Assembly: GCA_017302715.1 (NCBI GenBank)
Contig: JAFLCD010000001.1
Span: 372,001 to 436,000, forward strand
Length of the DNA: 64,000 bases
Direction of reading: 5' to 3'
Source: Deltaproteobacteria bacterium
GTDB lineage: Bacteria > Bdellovibrionota > UBA2394
The position numbers were made by a program, and so were the translations under genes. Under the pieces are notes generated by a model that saw only the letters and a list, made by a program, of their open reading frames with translations, was not told the DNA's origin and did not search any database. Of this stretch, positions 34,882-43,256 are shown piece after piece (position 1 is the stretch's first letter; every line of letters begins with the position of its first letter).

Positions 34882-35858
34882 AATCTCCTCTTAAGACCTC
34901 CGATCTTGTGCGCACAGCTGGTTCACTTGAGTTGGGACTTCGAGCGGGTCGAGATTGGATCTCGATTTTAAAATGGATTTCGATGAATGATCCCAAAGAA
35001 GATGTACGAGTTTATTTTCGATTTCTTTGTCACAAGCTAAAATTCGAAGCAATTGAAAATGTTTTGAGATCAGAGAAAGAACTCTCTCGAGATTTAACGT
35101 GGATATTGTTTATTGAAATTCTTTTGCAGGCCCATAGAGGCTCTCAGCATCTTTCACAACTCTTTCAAACTTTTTCAAAAACCTCGTATTCGATACAACA
35201 GTTGAAACAAAAAGAAATCAGTCTTTTATTCGTCCCACGATTTCAGACTTGGGCGGCACTTTTGCTAACTGTAGCGTTTACGATTGCGCTTCCTATGCTT
35301 GCTCCAGAGTATTTTCCAACTTTCATTACTTTAAAGCGTTATGATTTGTTTGCCGCTGGATTTGGTTATCTCGGTTTAGGCTTTTGCCTTTTGCAATGGA
35401 TGTGTATTCGCCCCAGGCGACATCTTCGCCCCATGCTTAATCTCACTTTCTTTTTTTATTTTCTATCTCTCTTCATTGAATCGGGTCTCGATTTTTCAAG
35501 TGCTTGGTACCGAGCGGTAGGCACTGTCGATTTTGATCATAGAATTCGATCGTTGCTTCAAAAGTCAGGCCTTAATGTCGAGACTTCAGAAGATTTTTTA
35601 AAAAATCTTCAGTCTCAACTTCAAGCGCCATGGCCCGAAATTTTAAATGGATTGCTTTGGGCTAAAACATCGGGGGTTGGACTTTCAAATTATCTCAAAT
35701 CTATTTCAGAGAAAGAAGGGGAGCGATTGACGGCACTTTGGGAGGATGAAATTCGAAAATTGACGATGACGAGTTTAATTCCGCTTGGGCTTGTGATTTT
35801 TCCGGCGACTTTATTTCTTTTGGTGGGCCCGCAGATGCTTCAACTGGTGGCTCTATGA
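34878..35858 (+). CDS. TadB/TadC-like inner-membrane platform protein
   Basis: The 326-residue protein has a cytoplasmic N-terminal part, two adjacent membrane segments (about residues 125-180), a second cytoplasmic helical region and a C-terminal membrane segment (FPATLFLLVGPQMLQLV). This matches the GspF/TadB/TadC topology. Sequence conservation is low, but position directly after a CpaF ATPase (4-nt overlap) supports the call. Tad systems usually have both TadB and TadC. Here only one is present. Confidence 0.7.
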   Translation: MKSPLKTSDLVRTAGSLELGLRAGRDWISILKWISMNDPKEDVRVYFRFLCHKLKFEAIENVLRSEKELSRDLTWILFIEILLQAHRGSQHLSQLFQTFSKTSYSIQQLKQKEISLLFVPRFQTWAALLLTVAFTIALPMLAPEYFPTFITLKRYDLFAAGFGYLGLGFCLLQWMCIRPRRHLRPMLNLTFFFYFLSLFIESGLDFSSAWYRAVGTVDFDHRIRSLLQKSGLNVETSEDFLKNLQSQLQAPWPEILNGLLWAKTSGVGLSNYLKSISEKEGERLTALWEDEIRKLTMTSLIPLGLVIFPATLFLLVGPQMLQLVAL

Positions 35859-36796
35859 AAAACTTTTTAAAAAATCTCAAAATAAATATTTATAGTTTAA
35901 GAATTTGGAATCCAGACGCGGTCGGTATCAAAAGAAAATTTTTTCTAAAAGATGAAGTGGTTTTTGGTTCTGATAAAAAATCCGATGTTGTTCTTAAAGA
36001 TCTTGAAGGGCTGCATGCTCGATTTAACTTCTCTACAAATGAAATCTATTTTTTAAGTTCAGGTAAAACGCAAAGTATTGAGGCGGGAAGTCTTTTTCAA
36101 ATAGGTCGCTGTATTTTTCAGTGCACAGAGATTCGACTTTTCTCTAAACAGATGCAGATAACTATGGCAGCCGCTCTTTTTGGAATTTTTTTGCTATGGA
36201 GTGCCAGTTTATTAAGCGAGCATTCAAAGCCGGCTTGCTCAAGCTTTGCGATGAAGATTGCAGACGGGCTTTGGAATACGACCAGCGCCGATCTTAACGA
36301 AAAATATATTCTCTCAGATCTTCAAGAGTTTAGGAAAAGCTTTTCAAGTGCTCTGAAAGAGAAAAATTGGATTAAAGCGAGAGGTGAGTTGAATTCCATT
36401 CAGCAGGCGATTGCCTCAGCGAGACTGCCTGAAGCCTGTCGAGTTTTTTCGGCTTATTCAAATTTAGAGGCTAGACTTTCGGAGCACCTCATTGGAGAGC
36501 ATCTTCAGAATCGAGAACCTATACTCGCGGCACGAGAATTAGAAAAATTTGCGAATTCTGCATTAGTCCAAAACTTTTCAAAAATGAAAATCGAGCGTTG
36601 GAAAAAAAAGATCAGGCAGGCCGCAGGAAAACTTTATCTCGAAGGCTATGAAATTGAAGAAGAGGATTTAGAAAAGGCCAATGAACTCTATGAAAAAGCT
36701 CAGGCTACCTGCCTTGCTCTTCACCTGCCATCGGAGTGCTATCGAGGGATTCGAAAAAGTGACCCCGCTACTTCTGCGGCAAAAGAGGCGGAGTAA
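35855..36796 (+). CDS. FHA-domain membrane protein
   Basis: The 313-residue protein has an N-terminal FHA-like domain (VVFGSDKKSDVVLKDLEGLH, then ARFNFSTNEIYFLSS) in residues 25-95. One membrane segment follows (about 105-125), then a helical periplasmic region with TPR-like character ending in YEKAQATCLALHLPSECYRG. It overlaps the platform gene by 4 nt and closes the operon. With the FHA-like CpaF it gives the cluster two FHA modules. A scaffold that couples a phospho-signal to the envelope machine is plausible, but inferred. Confidence 0.65.
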   Translation: MKNFLKNLKINIYSLRIWNPDAVGIKRKFFLKDEVVFGSDKKSDVVLKDLEGLHARFNFSTNEIYFLSSGKTQSIEAGSLFQIGRCIFQCTEIRLFSKQMQITMAAALFGIFLLWSASLLSEHSKPACSSFAMKIADGLWNTTSADLNEKYILSDLQEFRKSFSSALKEKNWIKARGELNSIQQAIASARLPEACRVFSAYSNLEARLSEHLIGEHLQNREPILAARELEKFANSALVQNFSKMKIERWKKKIRQAAGKLYLEGYEIEEEDLEKANELYEKAQATCLALHLPSECYRGIRKSDPATSAAKEAE

Positions 36797-36870
36797 TGAG
36801 CAATTTTATCAACAATATATTCAATTCAAATGTTGCATATGTCTCAAAAGACTCAGGCACATTCGCACTC

Positions 36871-36898
36871 TTGAATATATGCATAATATATGTATAAT
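36871..36898 (+). promoter_or_regulatory. Promoter with tandem operator repeat
   Basis: TTGAAT (36871-36876) and TATAAT (36893-36898) are 16 nt apart. Between and across them lie two 11-bp tandem copies, ATATATGCATA (36875-36885) and ATATATGTATA (36886-36896). They differ at one base and repeat once per helical turn. RHH regulators typically bind such tandem sites. The predicted start at about 36905 leaves a roughly 3-nt leader before ATG 36908. Confidence 0.6.
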
Positions 36899-36907
36899 TA
36901 ATATGGG

Positions 36908-37162
36908 ATGAGCTCCAAGAATAGAAATACCAAAAAGAAGGTAGAACTTCCTGAGAATGAATTTGATCCAAAGAATGTAAAAGAGCGAATTACCATTTTT
37001 ATTGATCAGGATATTCTGGATTTTTTTAAAGCAAGAGCAAAAAAAATTGGATCTAAATACCAAACGCTCATTAATCAGGCGTTAAAAGAATGGCAACGAA
37101 AGTCGTCCTTGGAAAAGCGAATCGAAGCTCTTGAAAAACAAGTGAAGAGAATTGCGTCTTAA
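36908..37162 (+). CDS. Orphan ribbon-helix-helix regulator (BrnA/CopG-like)
   Basis: The 84-residue protein has a basic N-terminal tail and the segment [20 protein letters not shown] followed by [14 protein letters not shown]. This matches BrnA/DUF4415 and CopG RHH domains: beta strand, helix, turn, helix. A C-terminal coiled-coil tail follows. No toxin gene is adjacent: 111 nt lie upstream, and the convergent ruvB gene overlaps its stop by 4 nt. Tandem repeats in its promoter suggest autoregulation. It may be a stand-alone regulator or an orphaned antitoxin. Confidence 0.7.
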   Translation: MSSKNRNTKKKVELPENEFDPKNVKERITIFIDQDILDFFKARAKKIGSKYQTLINQALKEWQRKSSLEKRIEALEKQVKRIAS

Positions 37163-38241
37163 CTCTCTTTAATTGTTTCTGCTGACGTCGCTCCAGTTGA
37201 AAATAGTCCGCCTTGAAATTCGCCTAAACGTTTTTTCTGAAGGTGAGAGTAGGCGGCATCTGTGGCGACTCGTCCTCGAGGAGTTCGAGCGATGAAGCCG
37301 GCCTGAAGCAAATAAGGCTCGTAAATATCTTCTAAAGTGTCGCGCTCTTCCTGCAAACTTGCAGCTAAGGTTTCAATACCGACGGGACCGCCATTAAACT
37401 GATCGATGATCAAATTTAAAAATTTTCTATCCATGGGATCACAGCCAAGTGCATCCACTTCAAGTTGGTCGAGTCCGTATTGAGCGATTTTTTGCTCAAT
37501 AGATTTTTTACCGGCGGTTTCTGAAAAATCTCGAACTCGTTTAAGTAGCCGATTCGCAACTCGAGGAGTCTTTCGAGCTCGCTTCGCAATTTCTTGAGCG
37601 GCTCCATCTTCGATTTCAATTTCAAGAATTTTAGCGGAGCGGCGAACGATAGTTGAAAGTTCTTCGTTCGAGTAAAAATCTAAATAAAGAGGAATTCCAA
37701 ATCGCGAACGAAGAGGAGATGAGAGTAAGCCACTTCGAGTAGTAGCTCCAACCAAAGTGAATGGTGGTAAATCGATTCGTAAGCTTCTTGCCGAAGGACC
37801 TTCGCCAATCATCAAATCAAGTTTGAAATCTTCCATCGCAGGATACAAAATTTCTTCTATGGTTCGAGGCAGACGATGAATTTCATCGATAAATAAAACA
37901 TCGAAAGGCTCTAAGTGAGTGAGCACGGCGGCTAAATCGCCAGCTTTCTCAATCGATGGACCTGTGGTCACTCGAACCTTGGTGCCGAGTTCATTTGCGA
38001 TGATATGAGAGAGTGTTGTTTTTCCGAGTCCGGGAGGGCCGGCGAGCAAAACGTGATCTAATGCCTCTTTGCGATTTTTTGCAGCAGTAATAAAGACGCC
38101 TAAATTTGTTTTTACTTTTTCTTGGCCAACAAAATCTGCAAGCGTCTGCGGTCTAAGAGAATTAAACTCTTCTCCATCCGACTGAGGAGAAACTACTCTA
38201 TCGCTATCTAAATTTTCGGCGTCTTTCGTTTCAATAATCAT
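37159..38241 (-). CDS. ruvB: Holliday junction branch migration ATPase RuvB
   Basis: The 360-residue AAA+ motor has [15 protein letters not shown], Walker [14 protein letters not shown], Walker [14 protein letters not shown], sensor 1 [20 protein letters not shown] and a C-terminal winged helix ([16 protein letters not shown]). It drives branch migration with RuvA. The start at 38241 follows GGGAG with five A spacers. A TTG at 38262 would add seven residues inside the ruvA stop region and lacks such a site. It is the last gene of ruvCAB. Confidence 0.96.
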   Translation of the reverse strand: MIIETKDAENLDSDRVVSPQSDGEEFNSLRPQTLADFVGQEKVKTNLGVFITAAKNRKEALDHVLLAGPPGLGKTTLSHIIANELGTKVRVTTGPSIEKAGDLAAVLTHLEPFDVLFIDEIHRLPRTIEEILYPAMEDFKLDLMIGEGPSARSLRIDLPPFTLVGATTRSGLLSSPLRSRFGIPLYLDFYSNEELSTIVRRSAKILEIEIEDGAAQEIAKRARKTPRVANRLLKRVRDFSETAGKKSIEQKIAQYGLDQLEVDALGCDPMDRKFLNLIIDQFNGGPVGIETLAASLQEERDTLEDIYEPYLLQAGFIARTPRGRVATDAAYSHLQKKRLGEFQGGLFSTGATSAETIKES

Positions 38242-38258
38242 TTTTTCTCCCGTATTAA

Positions 38259-38876
38259 TCAACTGGGGCGTGCTTGAGTCAATTCTCGTAAAGTTGATTT
38301 CACTAAATGTTCTAAACTTAAATTTTCAAAATCATTTTCTTTGGAGCGTAAATTTTTTACGGCTCGCTGAACTTCGGGGCGCTGATAGCCTAAATTAGTA
38401 AGCACGCTTTCAAGTTCAGACTCTTTCGATTTTGCAAAAACTTTTCCAGAAATTTCAGGAGTCGCAAGCGAAGCTTGCATTTGAGGCAAGCGATCCGAAA
38501 GCTCGACGCTCAATCTTTCGGCAGTTTTCTTGCCGATTCCAGGAATTTTTTGCAGACGAGTCGTATCTTTAGAAGCAAGCGCATGCATGAGTTCGTCGTA
38601 AGAAATTCCGGATAAGATTGAAATAGCCAATTTGGGCCCAACCCCACTCACTCGTAAAAGTTCACGGAATAAAGAACGTTCATCGACGGAGTAAAATCCA
38701 AATAATTGAAAAGCGTCTTCGCGAATATTGCTGTGAATAAACAGCGAAATCATTTCGCCATTCATTTTTTCGGCTGTAAATGGAGTATGAAAAACTTCAT
38801 AGCCTACGCCATTACAGTCGATGACCGATTGAGTCGGTGTCTTAAAGAGAAGTTTGCCAGAAAGATGAGCGATCAT
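38259..38876 (-). CDS. ruvA: Holliday junction binding protein RuvA
   Basis: The 205-residue protein has the N-terminal OB fold ([29 protein letters not shown]). The helix-hairpin-helix region follows ([18 protein letters not shown] and [19 protein letters not shown]), then a C-terminal domain ending in [11 protein letters not shown] that contacts RuvB. It binds four-way junctions as a tetramer. Its 5' end overlaps ruvC by 35 nt; ruvB starts 17 nt after its stop. Confidence 0.95.
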   Translation of the reverse strand: MIAHLSGKLLFKTPTQSVIDCNGVGYEVFHTPFTAEKMNGEMISLFIHSNIREDAFQLFGFYSVDERSLFRELLRVSGVGPKLAISILSGISYDELMHALASKDTTRLQKIPGIGKKTAERLSVELSDRLPQMQASLATPEISGKVFAKSKESELESVLTNLGYQRPEVQRAVKNLRSKENDFENLSLEHLVKSTLRELTQARPS

Positions 38877-39399
38877 TTTTTTGTTTTACTGCCTTCGAAG
38901 GTTTTGGTTCCCCAGTTTTAACTTTCGTTTCAGTTTGAGCGTGCGCGAAGGCGATGGCAAGCGCATCTGAGGCGTCTTCACTCGGAAATTCATAATTTTT
39001 TGGAAGTTTTAAGTAAAATCTTAAAAGTCGAGCAAGTTGATCTTTTTTGGCGCGCCCACTTCCGCCCACGACCGACTTAATATGCGCCGGAGTATATTCA
39101 AAAATTTCTAAGCTATGCTCAGCAGCTCTTCGTAAAATCACTCCGCGAGCATGACCTAATTTCAGAGCGCTCTGCGCATTTTTTGCAAAAAATAAACTTT
39201 CAATCGCGAGCTGCTCGGGCTTTGTTTTGCCAATGATTAATTTTAAATCTTGATCGAGTTGAACGAGTCGTTGAGCTAAGGGTTTATCGTCATCGAGCAA
39301 AATAGTTCCGCACGAAATCAACTCAATCGAATTTTTTTGAATAGAAATAGTCGCAAAACCTGTTCGAATCGAGCCTGGATCAATCCCCAAAATACGCAT
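38842..39399 (-). CDS. ruvC: Holliday junction resolvase RuvC
   Basis: The 185-residue RNase H-fold nuclease begins MRILGIDPGSIRTGFA with catalytic Asp7. The second acidic residue is the Glu in QLAIESLFFAKNAQSALKLG, and the last acidic pair is in PSEDASDALAIAFAHA. The C-terminus has a Lys-rich extension of about 25 residues beyond the usual end, which is encoded over the start of ruvA. It resolves Holliday junctions after RuvAB migration. It is the first gene of the operon and is divergent from the exported protein at 39557. Confidence 0.95.
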   Translation of the reverse strand: MRILGIDPGSIRTGFATISIQKNSIELISCGTILLDDDKPLAQRLVQLDQDLKLIIGKTKPEQLAIESLFFAKNAQSALKLGHARGVILRRAAEHSLEIFEYTPAHIKSVVGGSGRAKKDQLARLLRFYLKLPKNYEFPSEDASDALAIAFAHAQTETKVKTGEPKPSKAVKQKNDRSSFWQTSL

Positions 39400-39523
39400 T
39401 TAACTCAAAGTTTAAAGACCCGGTCGAGCACTGTAAACGAAAGAGCTTATGAACTTTTTGCGATCGATGGACTTTAAAAGGTAATTAAATGATTTATTTC
39501 AAGACTTTAGACCATCTCTCTTA

Positions 39524-39539
39524 AGGCACAAATATTGCA
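39524..39539 (+). promoter_or_regulatory. Putative sigma-54 promoter
   Basis: AGGCACAAATATTGCA matches TGGCAC-N5-TTGCA at every conserved base except the first T. GG-N10-GC spacing is exact. It is one of the two best matches in the window. The predicted start is about 39550, so the leader before ATG 39557 is only about 7 nt (GAGGCGT). Confidence 0.7.
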
Positions 39540-39556
39540 AAAAAGAGGGGAGGCGT

Positions 39557-40567
39557 ATGAAACCAATCAAATTCATTTTACTTGGCGTTTGTCTGGTTTT
39601 GATTTCGAGCTCTATTTTTTCAGAGCCGAATATTCAAAAAAATGAAGCCACTTCTTCCTGCGATAAGACATTGCGACTTGTAACAGCCTTTATGCTGCCT
39701 GTGGCTGGATTGCCAGTTGCGGCAGGTTTAGCGAAAAAAGGAAGGATGCAGGACGCGCGACATTTTTTTCTTGCATCTACTCTTGGAATCGCTGCTGCCA
39801 TAAATTTTAATTATAACTTTGTAGCGTCAACGATGGATTCCAATCGAAATTCTTTTGCTTGGCAACTTTGGCAGCAGTCGCAACCTAAGGGGCCTGTACT
39901 TATGATCATAGGCCCTGGTCCCTCCGCCTCTATGACCGAAAAAAGTTTTCGAGCTGAACTCCAGAGAAAAAATCCAAAGGATGCAGTCGATATTACAAAA
40001 ATTTATATTCATGCTTCTGGTGATTTAGAAAATCGAGCGCGAGATTTTGGTGATAAAAAATTCAAAACCGTAGTTCTAATCGGGCATCATTTAGTAGGTG
40101 ACCCCAATTTTATACGATTAGAAGACAATAATGGAGAGCAGAATTCAGGACTCTCCGAACGTAATTTCAAAAGTCTTCTCCCTTATCTAGATAAAGATTT
40201 AGAAATTATTTGTCATAGCTGCCAATCTTTAAGTTCAAAGGTAGAAGAGAAAAATTGGAATAATTTTGCAAAACTGCATCGTTCCATAAATGCTGGGGGG
40301 CAAATTTATGTAACAGCTCCTACTAAGGTATTAAGACATCACGACCAAGCTCAACTGCCATTTCAGCAGAGCTTTACTCATCTACCTCTTGATGCATTTG
40401 TGTTAAATCCCCTGCTGTCATTGACACTGCCTATAATTCAAAAGGCAAATGACAGAGTCTTCGAAACCTGGCCCCAATATCAAAAGTATCCAGACGCTTG
40501 GAATTCAAACGGCCCGCCCATTCGTCGAATTAGATTTCCTGTTGAAGAATCTTTTACATCTCATTGA
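39557..40567 (+). CDS. Exported protein with a caspase-like His/Cys pair
   Basis: The 336-residue protein has a signal peptide (cleavage near IFSEPN), a Cys at 35 (SSCDKTLRLV), and possible membrane-associated segments between residues 40 and 85. The central part has strand-helix alternation with VVLIGHHLVGD and, about 50 residues on, LEIICHSCQSL. A hydrophobic strand ending in Gly-His and a later strand ending in Cys is the layout of clan CD (caspase-fold) peptidases, including C80-like proteins. I cannot confirm the family. A sigma-54-type promoter precedes it. Confidence 0.5.
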   Translation: MKPIKFILLGVCLVLISSSIFSEPNIQKNEATSSCDKTLRLVTAFMLPVAGLPVAAGLAKKGRMQDARHFFLASTLGIAAAINFNYNFVASTMDSNRNSFAWQLWQQSQPKGPVLMIIGPGPSASMTEKSFRAELQRKNPKDAVDITKIYIHASGDLENRARDFGDKKFKTVVLIGHHLVGDPNFIRLEDNNGEQNSGLSERNFKSLLPYLDKDLEIICHSCQSLSSKVEEKNWNNFAKLHRSINAGGQIYVTAPTKVLRHHDQAQLPFQQSFTHLPLDAFVLNPLLSLTLPIIQKANDRVFETWPQYQKYPDAWNSNGPPIRRIRFPVEESFTSH

Positions 40568-40647
40568 CCAGTGAAAAGAGTGATTTACTTTCGGCCGGCG
40601 CTTGCATTTACTGAGCGTATTAAAACAAACAGAAGAAGGAGTAAGTC

Positions 40648-41139
40648 TTGAGAATTTTTAGCCTTAGTTTGATTGCTGCCGGTCTTTTATTCACCTTCGC
40701 AGCTTGTAAAAAGAAGGGCCCAGAAACTGCAACCACTGAAAGTCAATCCAAGGAGTCCGCTGTGAAATCATCCGATGAACCTCTACATATTCGCGTTCAA
40801 CATATTTTGATTGGATTTCAAGGAACGCTTCCAGGCAAAAATGTTTCTAGAAGCGAGGATGAAGCAAAAAAATTAGCCGAGAAAATTTTTGCTCAAGCCA
40901 AAGATCCTAAGACAAATTTTGATGCGCTTGTGAAAGAAAATACAGATGATCGTGCTCCTGGAATTTATGGAATGTCGAATTTAGGCGTGCAACCTCAAGG
41001 TGATGAATTTCCACGAAATCAGATGGTTCCTGCTTTTGGCGATGTGGGTTTCAAGCTGCAAAAAGGAGAGGTCGGCTTAGCGAATTACGATAAAGCGACA
41101 TCGCCTTTTGGTTATCACATCATTAAGCGAGTGGAATAG
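40648..41139 (+). CDS. Parvulin-type peptidyl-prolyl isomerase lipoprotein
   Basis: The 163-residue protein has a lipoprotein signal (LIAAGLLFTFAAC, Cys20) and a short linker. The parvulin domain follows: IRVQHILIGFQGTLPG, FDALVKENTDDRAPG, GMSNLGVQPQGDEFP, MVPAFGDVGFKLQKGEVGL and SPFGYHIIKRVE. It should assist folding of exported proteins from an envelope-anchored position. The start is TTG, supported by AGAAGGAG six nt upstream. Confidence 0.88.
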   Translation: MRIFSLSLIAAGLLFTFAACKKKGPETATTESQSKESAVKSSDEPLHIRVQHILIGFQGTLPGKNVSRSEDEAKKLAEKIFAQAKDPKTNFDALVKENTDDRAPGIYGMSNLGVQPQGDEFPRNQMVPAFGDVGFKLQKGEVGLANYDKATSPFGYHIIKRVE

Positions 41140-41146
41140 TTTTAAG

Positions 41147-41165
41147 GGGTCGGATCGACCCGACC
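41147..41165. other. Overlapping hairpins between ppi and liv genes
   Basis: Two mutually exclusive stems can form: GGGTC with GACCC (41147-41161) and GGTCGG with CCGACC (41148-41165). No T-run follows, so this is not a standard terminator. It lies 8 nt after the parvulin stop and 23 nt before the liv operon. It may be an attenuator or RNA-stability element, or chance. Confidence 0.3.
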
Positions 41166-41188
41166 GCTAGACTGAAGAGGGAGAAAAA

Positions 41189-42322
41189 ATGAAAAGATTT
41201 AATTCGAGTTTAGCTTTTTTGTTTTTAGCTTTGGCCGCTGTTGGCTGTAAGCAAAAAAATCAAAATGTGATTCGCGTCGGTGAATTTGGATCGATGACAG
41301 GAACCGAAGCCACGTTTGGAATTTCAACTCACCGCGGAATTAAAATGGTGATTGATGACGTCAATAAAGCGGGCGGCATCAACGGCAAACAACTGGAACT
41401 TATTTCTTATGATGAAGGTGGTAAACCTGAGGAAGCTGTCACAGTGGTAACCAAGCTCATCGCTCAAGATAAAGTAGATATTATTTTAGGTGAGGTTGCG
41501 AGCTCCAGATCTTTGGCGGCCGCTCCGATCGCGCAGCGAAATAAAGTTCCTATGATTTCTCCTTCTTCGACCAATCCAAAAGTCACCGAGGGTAGAGATT
41601 ATGTTTTTAGAGTTTGTTTTACAGATCCTTTTCAGGGAAAAGTTCTCGCAAGATTTGCTCGTGAAGATTTGAAAGCCAAAAGAGCTGCTCTATTAATAGA
41701 CAAAAAATCAGATTACTCGGTGGGTTTGGCAGATTTCTTCAGAAAAACTTTTGAAAGTTTAGGCGGAGAAATTGTTATCGAGCAAAATTATGCCGGTGGC
41801 GATATGGATTTTAAGGGGCAACTGACTTCGATCAAAAGTAAAAACGTCGATGTGATTTTGCACTCTGGCTATTACACTGAAGTAGCATTGACGATGAAGC
41901 AGGCAAAAGATCTTGGAATCAAAACTGTTTTCATAGGTGGAGATGGTTGGGATTCACCTAAACTTTCTGAAATCGGCGGCAAGGCGATCGACGGACATTA
42001 TTTTTCGAATCACTATAGCGTCGACGATCAAGATCCTCGCGTTCAAGATTTCATCAAGCGTTACAAAGCACTCTATAAAGAAGTTCCCGATGGATTAGCG
42101 GCGATGGGATACGACGCGGCTTTAGTGATGGTCGATGCACTTAAGCGAACCAATGGTCAGGTTGGCCCCGTATTTCGCGATGCACTTGCTGCAACGAAAA
42201 ATTTTCCTGGAGTAACAGGTGTGATTACAATCGATGAAAACCGAAATGCTTCGAAGCCAGCTGTGATATTGAAAGTTCAAGGCGACGGATCTTATAAATT
42301 TGTTAAGCGCGTGAACCCTTAG
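41189..42322 (+). CDS. livK: Branched-chain amino acid ABC transporter, binding lipoprotein
   Basis: The 377-residue protein is a type I periplasmic binding protein of the LivJ/LivK family with a lipoprotein signal (LFLALAAVGC, Cys20). Typical segments are VGEFGSMTGTEATFGISTHR, DVNKAGGINGKQLELISYDE, PMISPSSTNPKVTEG and LAAMGYDAALVMVDALKRT. It would capture leucine, isoleucine, valine or related amino acids and deliver them to LivHM. It is the first gene of a complete livKHMGF operon with a GAGGGAG site upstream. Confidence 0.92.
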   Translation: MKRFNSSLAFLFLALAAVGCKQKNQNVIRVGEFGSMTGTEATFGISTHRGIKMVIDDVNKAGGINGKQLELISYDEGGKPEEAVTVVTKLIAQDKVDIILGEVASSRSLAAAPIAQRNKVPMISPSSTNPKVTEGRDYVFRVCFTDPFQGKVLARFAREDLKAKRAALLIDKKSDYSVGLADFFRKTFESLGGEIVIEQNYAGGDMDFKGQLTSIKSKNVDVILHSGYYTEVALTMKQAKDLGIKTVFIGGDGWDSPKLSEIGGKAIDGHYFSNHYSVDDQDPRVQDFIKRYKALYKEVPDGLAAMGYDAALVMVDALKRTNGQVGPVFRDALAATKNFPGVTGVITIDENRNASKPAVILKVQGDGSYKFVKRVNP

Positions 42323-42347
42323 AAGCTTAGAAGTTCGGGAGGGAAAT

Positions 42348-43256
42348 TTGGCTCAGTTTTTACAACATCTCGTTAATGGACTTTCTTTAGGCAGCATCTA
42401 TGCGCTTATCGCGGTCGGTTATTCGATGGTCTACGGAATTTTGCAACTCATCAACTTCGCTCACGGTGAGGTGGTGATGCTTGGAGCGGTTTTTGGTTTT
42501 TGGTTGGCTCCAAAATTTATGTATCCTGTAGAGCCATCACTGGGATTATTTTTTGCTGTCTTAGGCGCATCAATGTTTCTTTGCGGTTTGCTTGGATTTT
42601 TTATCGAACGATTGGCTTATCGCCCGCTTCGAAAATCTCCGCGCATTAACTGTTTGATCACGGCGATTGGTGTTTCTCTTTTTCTGCAATATTTTACTCA
42701 ATTAGAATTTATTTTTGGTGCGATTCCGCAGACGTATCCAGAAATGATTTCTCAGGCGACGGTTTTCTCTTTTGCAGGCGTGGATATTTCAAATTTGCAG
42801 CTCATCGTTGTAGGACTTTCGTTTTCTTTGATGATCATTTTGCAGTTTGTCGTTTACAAAACAAAACTTGGATTAGGAATGCGAGCTGTTTCTGAAAATA
42901 CCGAAGTTGCTGCGTTGCTTGGAGTGCCGGTAAATAAAGTTATCTCTTTTACTTTTATTTTAGGAAGTATGCTCGCCGCTGCTGCAGGAACTTTTGTCGC
43001 AACCATGTATCCAAAAGTGGATGCGATGATGGGCACGATGCTTGGAATGAAGGCATTTGTTGCAGCTGTTCTCGGGGGAATCGGAAATTTGCCGGGAGCT
43101 GTGATCGGCGGACTGGTGATGGGGCTCGCTGAAGAATTTACAGTAGGATATCTTTCAAGTTCCTTTCGCGATGCGATCGCCTTTGCGATTTTAATTTTAG
43201 TTTTGTTGTTTAGACCCGCTGGAATTTTAGGGAAAACGAAAATCGAGAAAGTTTGA
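42348..43256 (+). CDS. livH: Branched-chain amino acid ABC permease LivH
   Basis: The 302-residue permease has about eight membrane segments and begins with QHLVNGLSLGSIYALIAVGY and MVYGILQLINFAHGEVVM, standard for LivH. RAVSENTEVAALLGVPVNKV is the cytoplasmic coupling loop. The start is TTG, with a strong GGGAGGGAA upstream. The livM gene starts in the stop codon of this gene. Confidence 0.94.
   Translation: MAQFLQHLVNGLSLGSIYALIAVGYSMVYGILQLINFAHGEVVMLGAVFGFWLAPKFMYPVEPSLGLFFAVLGASMFLCGLLGFFIERLAYRPLRKSPRINCLITAIGVSLFLQYFTQLEFIFGAIPQTYPEMISQATVFSFAGVDISNLQLIVVGLSFSLMIILQFVVYKTKLGLGMRAVSENTEVAALLGVPVNKVISFTFILGSMLAAAAGTFVATMYPKVDAMMGTMLGMKAFVAAVLGGIGNLPGAVIGGLVMGLAEEFTVGYLSSSFRDAIAFAILILVLLFRPAGILGKTKIEKV

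Noticed and set aside
36797-36907. A BrnT-like toxin gene upstream of the orphan RHH protein
   Set aside because: Only 111 nt are available, and no frame holds a BrnT-sized protein.
40591-40605. GG...TTGC arrangement upstream of the parvulin gene as a sigma-54 promoter
   Set aside because: The spacing between GG and GC is 9 or less instead of 10, and the -24 box does not fit.
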